A stretch of 64,000 nt of DNA from Actinocorallia longicatena (GTDB lineage Bacteria > Actinomycetota > Actinomycetes > Streptosporangiales > Streptosporangiaceae), in assembly GCF_039534125.1 (NCBI RefSeq), contig NZ_BAAAUV010000002.1:434001-498000 (forward strand), read 5' to 3'. The translations under genes and the position numbers were made by a program. This document shows, piece by piece, positions 58,511 through 64,000 of the stretch. Numbering within the stretch: position 1 is the first letter of the stretch; every line of letters starts with the position of its first letter. The notes under the pieces were generated by a model. That model worked only from the letters and a program-made list of their open reading frames with translations. It was not told the origin of the DNA and did no database searches.

Positions 58511-58516
58511 GACAAG

Positions 58517-58546
58517 ATCCTACGTCGCGCTTCGCCGGACCGTTCC
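58517..58546 (-). promoter_or_regulatory. Promoter of the UBP zinc finger operon
   Basis: TAGGAT (58517-58522 on the minus strand) lies 6 nt before ATG, giving a leaderless message. GGAAC (58542-58546) lies 19 nt further upstream and resembles the -35 of ECF promoters, though the spacing is not standard. Confidence 0.5.
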
Positions 58547-58763
58547 GTCGTGATCGTGACGTTCGGCGCACGCCCCCTGATGCGGCTCTTGCTGCGCCGT
58601 TGTCACGGTTCGGGCATTTACCGCTTCATGCGACGGCCGTGACGGTAACTTTCCGTGGCGAACGGTCGTGCCGGTGATGACGCGGACTACGCGGTACCGG
58701 CGCCGGGTGGACCGGCGCCGCGAACGCCCTCGACCAGCCCCGCCCCCTCAGAACGGACCCGAT

Positions 58764-59015
58764 ATGCCTCACGCCCCCACCACCCCGCTGGCTGCCGCCC
58801 TCGACCGTGTGGAGGAACTCCTCGGCACCCATGCCGACGCCCTGGAGGAGCCGGAGCACGCCGCCCGCGACCTCCGCGACCTCCGCGAGGAGGCCACCTC
58901 CGCCCGTCCGGACGTGGCCCGCCGCGACTCGGCCCTGTCCCGCCTGACCCACCGCGTCTCCACGGTGGCCCCGCTGCTGACGGCCGTCGAGTCCGTCCGC
59001 AACCTGCTGGCTTAG
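58764..59015 (+). CDS. Small helical protein, DUF5955-like
   Basis: An 83-residue, charged, helical protein (AAALDRVEELLGTHADALEE; RRDSALSRLTHRVSTVAPLL; TAVESVRNLLA). The last part recalls small actinobacterial proteins filed as DUF5955. Function unknown. ATG 58764 with a weak GGAC upstream; GTG 58668 would give a disordered extension. Its end overlaps the next gene by 4 nt. Confidence 0.55.
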   Translation: MPHAPTTPLAAALDRVEELLGTHADALEEPEHAARDLRDLREEATSARPDVARRDSALSRLTHRVSTVAPLLTAVESVRNLLA

Positions 59016-59515
59016 CGGACCCCCGCCCCCTCGGTCCCCCGCTCCGTCACCGCGGGCGTGCGCGAGCGCCCGCGCGCGACCCTGACGAGCCCCGTGACGC
59101 CGATCACCAGGGCGGCGCCCACCAGCGCGAACTTCACTCCGGAAGCGAGGGCGGCCCGGGCGAACAGGGCGTCCTCCCACCGCGACAGCCCCAGCGCCAG
59201 ATGGACGTTCTCGACGACGTCGAGAATCCCCGCGCCGACCGCGCAGGCCGCCCCTGCGATCCCGAGCCGCCGCCCCGGCCATCCGGCGAGGGACGCGAGG
59301 ACGAGAGTGGCGACGTATCCGGCGATGAACACGTAGTCGGCGGCGAGGGAGTCGCGGAAGGCCTCCACCCGTCCGGCGGTGAGTTCTCGCGCCGTCGCGG
59401 CGTCCCCCGCGAACTCGAACCGCGCGATCGGCAGCGACGCGTCCGCCAGGACTCCGTAGACCACTCCCGCCGCGACGACCGGCAGCAGGCACAGGGCAAC
59501 CCGTTTGAGGCTCAT
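59012..59515 (-). CDS. Hypothetical four-helix membrane protein
   Basis: A 167-residue protein with hydrophobic segments near residues 5-22, 60-80, 84-103 and 122-145, and a basic tail. A conserved-looking turn GILDVVENVHLALGL lies between helices 3 and 4. No function recognised. Divergent from the cutinase gene. Confidence 0.68.
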   Translation of the reverse strand: MSLKRVALCLLPVVAAGVVYGVLADASLPIARFEFAGDAATARELTAGRVEAFRDSLAADYVFIAGYVATLVLASLAGWPGRRLGIAGAACAVGAGILDVVENVHLALGLSRWEDALFARAALASGVKFALVGAALVIGVTGLVRVARGRSRTPAVTERGTEGAGVR

Positions 59516-59631
59516 CCCGCATCAGTCTCATGAGAGTCCCAGGGATCACCACATGAAGGCCGATCCTGGCCTCACCAGGCCGATAACGGCCGTATTCACG
59601 ACAGAAGACTCGAACGCCCCGAAGGGGTCGT

Positions 59632-59647
59632 ATTGGCACGTGCCAAT
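59632..59647. promoter_or_regulatory. 16-bp perfect palindrome upstream of the cutinase gene
   Basis: ATTGGCACGTGCCAAT is fully self-complementary with a central CG step, the form favoured by LacI-family repressors. It lies 121 bp before the cutinase ATG in a gap of 253 bp, the most likely control site of that gene. Confidence 0.6.
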
Positions 59648-59768
59648 CCGTCGGCCCGCAACGCTGGTGGTTCGCCCGATTCGCGGCGGGCGCGGGGCGC
59701 CCATAGTTCTGGCATCGGCCCCCGGCATCCCCCCCTCGCCGCTGTGGGCCGGTTCGAGAGGAGCCTCC

Positions 59769-60635
59769 ATGTTCAGCAGAATCAAGGTCCTGACCCTGAC
59801 CGCGGCCCTGGCCGTCGCGGGTGTCGCCGGTGCGACGTCCGCGAGCTCGGCGGAGAACCCCTACGAGCGAGGCCCGGCCCCGACGAACTCGAGCATCGAG
59901 GCGTCCAGGGGCACGTTCGCGGTCTCGCAGACGACGGTCTCGTCGCTGGTGACCGGTTTCGGCGGCGGCACGATCTACTACCCGACGTCGACGTCCTCCG
60001 GCACGTTCGGCGCGATCGCGGTGGCCCCCGGCTTCACGGCTTACCAGTCGAGCATGGCCTGGCTGGGCCCGCGCCTGGCCTCCCAGGGCTTCGTGATCTT
60101 CACGATCGACACCAACACCACGTCGGACCAGCCGGCGAGCCGCGGCGACCAGCTCCTGGCGGCGCTGGACTACCTGACCCAGCAGAGCTCGGTCCGCACC
60201 CGCATCGACGCTTCCCGCCTGGGCGTGATGGGCCACTCGATGGGTGGCGGCGGCACCCTGGAGGCGGCGAAGGACCGCACGTCCCTGAAGGCCGCGATCC
60301 CCCTGACCCCGTGGGACACGGACAAGACCTGGCCCGAGGTCCGCACCCCCACCCTGATCTTCGGCGCCGACGGTGACACCATCGCCCCGGCCGGCACCCA
60401 CGCCGAGCCCTTCTACAACACGCTCCCGTCCTCCCTGGACCGCGCCTACCTCCGCCTGAACGGCGCCACCCACTTCACCCCGAACTCCTCCAACACCACC
60501 ATCGCCAAGTACTCCATCTCCTGGCTCAAGCGCTTCATCGACAACGACACCCGCTACGAGCAGTTCCTCTGCCCCCTCCCCACCGCCAGCCTCACCATCG
60601 AGCAGTACAGGGGCAACTGCCCCCACACCTCGTAA
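59769..60635 (+). CDS. Secreted cutinase / poly(ethylene terephthalate) hydrolase family protein
   Basis: A 288-residue secreted alpha/beta hydrolase. Signal peptide 1-28 (KVLTLTAALAVAGVAGATSA); mature enzyme begins ENPYERGPAPT. Triad: Ser157 (GHSMGG), Asp203 (GADGDT) and His235 (GATHF). Phe89 and Met158 line the oxyanion site and Trp182 the aromatic wall; Cys268-Cys284 would form the C-terminal disulfide. It retains the His at the position (HAEPF) that is Ser in Ideonella PETase, as in Thermobifida cutinase and LCC. Natural substrates are cutin-like polyesters and triglycerides. GAGAGGAG precedes ATG. Confidence 0.95.
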   Translation: MFSRIKVLTLTAALAVAGVAGATSASSAENPYERGPAPTNSSIEASRGTFAVSQTTVSSLVTGFGGGTIYYPTSTSSGTFGAIAVAPGFTAYQSSMAWLGPRLASQGFVIFTIDTNTTSDQPASRGDQLLAALDYLTQQSSVRTRIDASRLGVMGHSMGGGGTLEAAKDRTSLKAAIPLTPWDTDKTWPEVRTPTLIFGADGDTIAPAGTHAEPFYNTLPSSLDRAYLRLNGATHFTPNSSNTTIAKYSISWLKRFIDNDTRYEQFLCPLPTASLTIEQYRGNCPHTS

Positions 60636-60686
60636 AAAAGGCCAGGGACAAAGCCAGCAGACAGAACCCCCAACCCGAAAAACAGC

Positions 60687-60721
60687 GAAGGCCGCATCTC
60701 AAAGAGATGCGGCCTTCGCCT
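60687..60721 (-). terminator. Intrinsic terminator after the first tRNA-fMet gene
   Basis: A 16-bp perfect stem (60687-60702 with 60706-60721) and AAA loop are followed on the minus strand by CTGTTTTT. It starts 6 nt past the tRNA 3' end. It may also serve the cutinase message from the other side. Confidence 0.85.
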
Positions 60722-60726
60722 GTGAG

Positions 60727-60800
60727 TAGCGGGGACAGGATTTGAACCTGCGACCTCTGGGTTATGAGCCCAGCGAGCTACCGAGCTGCTCCACCCCGCG
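60727..60800 (-). tRNA. Initiator tRNA-fMet (CAT), copy 1
   Basis: A 74-nt cloverleaf on the minus strand. The 5' arm CGCGGGG and 3' arm CCCCGCU leave C1 opposite U72 unpaired, an initiator feature. The anticodon stem carries three G-C pairs (GGG/CCC) around CTCATAA. The T arm has GGTTCAAATCC. CCA is not encoded. Confidence 0.95.
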
Positions 60801-61076
60801 TCGGTAAACCCAACTCTACCGCCCCCAAAGCACTCCTCCGACCACGACGAAAAATCACCCAGAGAAGCACTTGCACGGAAAACGAACAAGCCAGAGAAAA
60901 GAAGACCCACCCGCCCACCCGACACCCGCCCACCCACCCCGGCCCTGCGCGGGTGGGCGGGGTGTCGGGGGCGCAGCCCCTGACCGCCGGGGGTCCGGGG
61001 GTCGTCCCCCGGGGGAAATGCGAAGAGCCGGTGCGGAAAGAAGCGAATGCTTCGACCACACCGGCTCTACGGCTCG
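60801..61076. other. Gap between the two tRNA genes: strong hairpins, no gene
   Basis: 276 bp. It holds a long near-perfect hairpin (60920-60935 with 60951-60967, one bulge), a GC hairpin CCGGGGG-TCGT-CCCCCGG (60995-61012) and the compound hairpin at 61024-61068. Apparent ORFs here are low complexity or overlap the tRNA. Confidence 0.6.
61024..61068 (-). terminator. Compound hairpin after the second tRNA-fMet gene
   Basis: Outer arms AGAGCCGGTG (61024-61033) and CACCGGCTCT (61059-61068) enclose a smaller stem GAAGC/GCTTC. It starts 8 nt beyond the tRNA 3' end on the minus strand; only a short T run follows. Confidence 0.7.
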
Positions 61077-61150
61077 TAGCGGGGACAGGATTTGAACCTG
61101 CGACCTCTGGGTTATGAGCCCAGCGAGCTACCGAGCTGCTCCACCCCGCG
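61077..61150 (-). tRNA. Initiator tRNA-fMet (CAT), copy 2
   Basis: Identical to copy 1 over all 74 nt, including the C1/U72 mismatch and the GGG/CCC anticodon stem. Flanking sequence is also alike for a few bases on the 5' side (GCGTCGGTA on the plus strand), then diverges. Confidence 0.95.
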
Positions 61151-61200
61151 TCGGTATGGGTTGAGGCTATGCCCGGGCGGGGGGTTACGCAAATCGGGGG

Positions 61201-61965
61201 TCACTGGGGGGTGACGTAGGCGCCGGAGATTCCGCCGTCCACGAGGAATTCGGCGGCGGTGATGAAGCTGGAGTCGTCGCTGGCGAGGAAGGCGACGGCG
61301 GCGGCGATTTCCTCGGGTTCGGCGAAGCGGCCGGTGGGGATGTGGACGAGGCGGCGGGCGGCGCGTTCGGGGTCCTTGGCGAAGAGTTCCTGGAGGAGGG
61401 GGGTGTTGACGGGGCCGGGGCTGAGGGCGTTGACGCGGATGCCTTCGCGGGCGAACTGGACGCCGAGTTCGCGGGACATGGCGAGGACGCCGCCCTTGGA
61501 GGCGGTGTAGGAGATCTGTGAGGTGGCGGCGCCCATGCGGGCGACGAAGGAGGCGGTGTTGATGATGGAGCCCTTGCCGGCGGCCTGCATGTAGGGGATG
61601 ACGTGTTTGCAGCAGAGGTAGACGCTGGTGAGGTTGACGTCCTGGACGCGCTTCCAGGCCTCCAGGCCGGTGGTGAGGATGGAGTCGTCGTCGGGCGGGG
61701 AGATGCCGGCGTTGTTGAAGGCGATGTCGATGCGGCCGTAGGTGTCGTGGGTGACGGCGTAGAGGTTCTGGACTTCCTGTTCGCTGGTGACGTCGACCTT
61801 GACGTACAGGCCGCCGAGTTCGCCGGCGTACCGCTCGCCTCGGGGTTCGTCGAGGTCGGCGATGACGACGGTGGCTCCTTCGGACGTGAAGCGGCGGGCG
61901 GTGGCGAGGCCGATGCCGCTGGCTCCGCCGGTCACGACGGCCACCCGGCCTTCGAGGCGCTGCAT
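61201..61965 (-). CDS. SDR family oxidoreductase
   Basis: A 254-residue classical SDR. It has VAVVTGGASGIGLATARRF, AFNNAGISPP, NTASFVARMG with the catalytic Ser zone and YTASKGGVLAMSREL (YxxxK). Last in a leftward group with aldehyde dehydrogenase and glutamine-synthetase-like genes, an order like Rv2857c-Rv2858c-Rv2860c of M. tuberculosis. Probably acts in nitrogen-compound breakdown. Confidence 0.9.
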   Translation of the reverse strand: MQRLEGRVAVVTGGASGIGLATARRFTSEGATVVIADLDEPRGERYAGELGGLYVKVDVTSEQEVQNLYAVTHDTYGRIDIAFNNAGISPPDDDSILTTGLEAWKRVQDVNLTSVYLCCKHVIPYMQAAGKGSIINTASFVARMGAATSQISYTASKGGVLAMSRELGVQFAREGIRVNALSPGPVNTPLLQELFAKDPERAARRLVHIPTGRFAEPEEIAAAVAFLASDDSSFITAAEFLVDGGISGAYVTPQ

Positions 61966-61996
61966 GTTCAGGTCTTTCCCATCAGTCGGTGGAGTC

Positions 61997-63352
61997 TCAG
62001 TCGGTGGAGATGAAGACGTTCTTGGTCTCGGTGAAGGCGTCGAGGGCGTCGGGGCCGAGTTCGCGCCCGAATCCGGATTCCTTGAAGCCGCCGAAGGGGG
62101 TCCAGTAGCGGACCGAGGAGTGGGAGTTGACGGAGAGGTTCCCGGCTTCGACGGCGCGGGCCATGCGGAGGGCGCGGCCGAGGTCGCGGGTCCAGATCGA
62201 TCCGGACAGCCCGTAGGCGGTGTCGTTGGCGATGCGGACGGCGTCGGCCTCGTCCTTGAAGGGCGCGACGGTGACGACGGGCCCGAAGACCTCCTCGGTC
62301 CAGGCGGGGAGTCCGGCGTGGCCGGGCCCGGCGAGGACGGTCGGCGGGAACCAGTACCCGGGGCCTTCGGGCGCCGAGCCCTGGAACGCGATGGGGGCCC
62401 CGTCGGGCACGTAGGCGCGGACCCGGTCGAGGTGGGCGGCGCTGACGAGCGGCCCGACCTCGGTGGCCTCGGCTCGCGGATCCCCGACGATCACCCCCTT
62501 GACAGCCGGCTCCAGGAGTTCCATGAAGCGCTCGTAGGCCGTCTCCTGGACGAGGATCCGGGAGCGCGCGCAGCAGTCCTGCCCGGCGTTCTCGAAGACC
62601 GCGTAGGGGGCGCTGGCGGCGGCCTTCTCGAGGTCGGAGTCGGCGAAGACGATGTTGGCGCTCTTGCCGCCGAGCTCGAGGGTGAGCCGTTTGACCTGGG
62701 GGGCGCAGGCCGCCATCAGCTCCTTGCCGACCCGCGACGACCCGGTGAACACGATCTTCCGGACGGACGGGTGGTCGACGAGCCGCCGTCCGGCGATGGG
62801 CCCCTCACCGGGCAGCACCTGGAAGACGTCCTCGGGCAGCCCGGCCTCGAGGGCGATCTCCGCGACGCGCAGCGCGGTCAGGGGGGTCCATTCCGCCGGC
62901 TTGACGATCACGGTGTTCCCCGCGGCGAGCGCGGGGGCCGCTCCCCAGCCCATGATCGGCATCGGGAAGTTCCACGGCACGATCACGCCGACGACGCCGA
63001 GGGGCTCCTTGAACGTGACGTCCATGCCGCCCGCCACCGGGATCTGCAGCCCGGTGTGCCGTTCGGGCGCCCCCGCGTAGTAGCCGAGGACGTCGCGGAG
63101 GTTGCCGGCCTCCCAGCGGGCCTGCCCGATGGGGTGGCCGGCGTTGGCGACCTCGAGCCCGGCGAGCTCTTCGAGGTGGGCGTCGATCCGCTCGGCGAAG
63201 GCGCGCAGCAGCCGGGCCCTGTCGCCGGGGCCGACCGCCCGCCACCGCTCGAAGGCGCGGGCGGAACGCTCCACGGCGGCGTCCGTCTCCTCCGCGGAGG
63301 CGAGAGCGACGGTGGCGACGACCTTTTCGGTCGCCGGATTGATGACGTCCAT
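61997..63352 (-). CDS. Aldehyde dehydrogenase family protein
   Basis: A 451-residue NAD(P)-dependent enzyme. Marks: VIVPWNFPMPIMGWGAAPAL, VFTGSSRVGKELM, the catalytic Glu in LTLELGGKSANIVF, and Cys in ENAGQDCCARSRILV. The substrate is likely an amino-aldehyde formed from gamma-glutamylated amines, given its neighbours. ATG 63352 overlaps the glutamine-synthetase stop by one base (TGATG) and has AAAGG at 5 nt. Confidence 0.92.
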   Translation of the reverse strand: MDVINPATEKVVATVALASAEETDAAVERSARAFERWRAVGPGDRARLLRAFAERIDAHLEELAGLEVANAGHPIGQARWEAGNLRDVLGYYAGAPERHTGLQIPVAGGMDVTFKEPLGVVGVIVPWNFPMPIMGWGAAPALAAGNTVIVKPAEWTPLTALRVAEIALEAGLPEDVFQVLPGEGPIAGRRLVDHPSVRKIVFTGSSRVGKELMAACAPQVKRLTLELGGKSANIVFADSDLEKAAASAPYAVFENAGQDCCARSRILVQETAYERFMELLEPAVKGVIVGDPRAEATEVGPLVSAAHLDRVRAYVPDGAPIAFQGSAPEGPGYWFPPTVLAGPGHAGLPAWTEEVFGPVVTVAPFKDEADAVRIANDTAYGLSGSIWTRDLGRALRMARAVEAGNLSVNSHSSVRYWTPFGGFKESGFGRELGPDALDAFTETKNVFISTD

Positions 63353-64000
63353 CACAACCTTTCGAATCCCCGGAACATCTCCCAGTCGGTGATGGCCCGG
63401 TCGTAGGCGTCGAGCTCGACCTGCGCGTAGTTCGCGTAGTGGGTCACGACCTCGGGGGCGAAGACGTCGCGGACGACCGGGCTGGCGATCCAGTCGGCGC
63501 GGGCCTCCCGCAGCGTCCCCACGACGGTCGCCGCGCCGCTCGTGTAGGCGTTCCCGGTGAAGGGTTCCTCCAGTTCGAGCCCGTTGTCGATGCCGTGGAG
63601 CCCGGCGGCGATCAGGCCCGCGACGGCGAGGTAGGGGTTGACGTCGCCGCCCGGCACCCGGTTCTCGACCCGCAGCGACGGCCCGTGCCCGACGAGCCGC
63701 AGCGCGCACGTGCGGTTGTCGAGCCCCCACTTGATCGCGGTCGGCGCGAACGAGCCGGGCTGGAACCGTTTGTAGGAGTTGATGTTCGGGGCGTAGAGCA
63801 GGGTGAGGTCGCGCAGGCAGGCCTGCTGTCCCGCGATGAAGCTCGCGCCGAGCTCGGACAGCCCGTGCGGGCCCGGCCCCGCCATGACCGGCCTGCCGTC
63901 ACCGTCGCGCAGTGAGATGTGGATGTGGCAGGAGTTGCCCTCGCGCTCGTTCGGCTTGGCCATGAAGGTCAGGGCCATGCCCTCCTGCGCCGCGATCTCC
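63352..64000 (-). CDS. Glutamine synthetase family protein (partial)
   Basis: The C-terminal ~215 residues of a type I glutamine-synthetase-like enzyme, cut by the window edge. Visible are FMAKPNEREGNSCHIHISLR, NRTCALRLVGHGPSLRVENR and GGDVNPYLAVAGLIAAGLHG. The divergence at RVPGGDVNPY and the neighbours suggest a GlnA4/PuuA-type gamma-glutamyl-amine ligase rather than the nitrogen-assimilating enzyme. Start and N-terminal domain lie outside. Confidence 0.88.
   Translation of the reverse strand, partial: EIAAQEGMALTFMAKPNEREGNSCHIHISLRDGDGRPVMAGPGPHGLSELGASFIAGQQACLRDLTLLYAPNINSYKRFQPGSFAPTAIKWGLDNRTCALRLVGHGPSLRVENRVPGGDVNPYLAVAGLIAAGLHGIDNGLELEEPFTGNAYTSGAATVVGTLREARADWIASPVVRDVFAPEVVTHYANYAQVELDAYDRAITDWEMFRGFERL

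Noticed and set aside
60727..61150. tRNA-linked integration site
   Set aside because: Neither tRNA is cut or partly repeated, and no integrase is near.
1..64000. CRISPR array or riboswitch
   Set aside because: No regular spaced repeats were seen, and no known riboswitch pattern was recognised by eye.

Overview
The window is a GC-rich, densely coded actinobacterial chromosome segment. The inference rests on GTG/TTG starts, GTGA/ATGA stop-start overlaps, and marker genes: a WhiB1-type regulator, a PdtaS-type kinase, a SigR/RsrA pair with a mycothiol-era redox sigma factor, Ni-superoxide dismutase with its processing protease, a UsfX/SigF pair, a DasR-like GntR regulator and a BsaP biotin-synthase helper. 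Together with a Thermobifida-type cutinase, this suggests the order Streptosporangiales, perhaps Thermomonosporaceae. I saw no integrase, transposase gene, prophage, CRISPR array or plasmid function, so most of it reads as core chromosome.

Layout. 1-4.2 kb: a small DUF6104-like protein, PadR regulator, malic enzyme, zinc-type alcohol dehydrogenase relative and a secreted beta-helix protein. 4.3-9.4 kb: CGNR-like protein, divergent sodX/sodN, GNAT, UsfX-SigF, a small membrane protein, a lipid kinase and whiB1. 9.5-18.5 kb: pdtaS, bioF, a DasR-like regulator, the leftward group methyltransferase-accC-bsaP-bioD-bioB, and rightward sigR-rsrA behind a textbook SigR promoter. 18.5-29.6 kb: epimerase, a 32-residue membrane peptide, tandem HD-domain membrane proteins, DoxX, DksA/TraR protein, SRAP protein, and the cydABDC operon. 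29.7-40.6 kb: aroA, rsgA (apparently starting on ATC), an MHYT protein, a MITE-like element, hisN-like phosphatase, lhgO, a large methyltransferase, VOC protein and carboxylesterase. 40.7-47 kb: a leftward lipid-metabolism group (FAAL-like ligase, acyl-CoA dehydrogenase, P450, SDR) with inverted repeats in its gaps, then a YcaQ-family protein. 47-50.9 kb: small membrane and ferredoxin-like proteins, an anchored M15-like protein and an MFS exporter. 50.9-58.5 kb: the most unusual part. It holds an ECF sigma factor fused through a zinc anti-sigma-like motif and a membrane helix to a GH128-like glycosidase, an ECF42-type sigma factor overlapping a ROK regulator, and a tightly overlapped UBP zinc finger / receiver-flavoprotein / cNMP-type histidine kinase operon. 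58.7-64 kb: two small proteins, a PET-hydrolase-family cutinase, two initiator tRNA genes, and an SDR-aldehyde dehydrogenase-glutamine synthetase group cut by the window edge.

How it fits together. Several loci handle envelope or redox stress: SigF/UsfX, SigR/RsrA, WhiB1/PdtaS, Ni-SOD, cytochrome bd with its CydDC exporter, and the receiver-flavoprotein operon. Biotin synthesis (bioF, bioD, bioB, bsaP) lies beside a biotin carboxylase. Two sites with the DasR operator core GGTCTAGACC hint that the local GntR regulator controls itself and possibly the lipid kinase region. All functions come from reading sequence against remembered families; no database search was possible.
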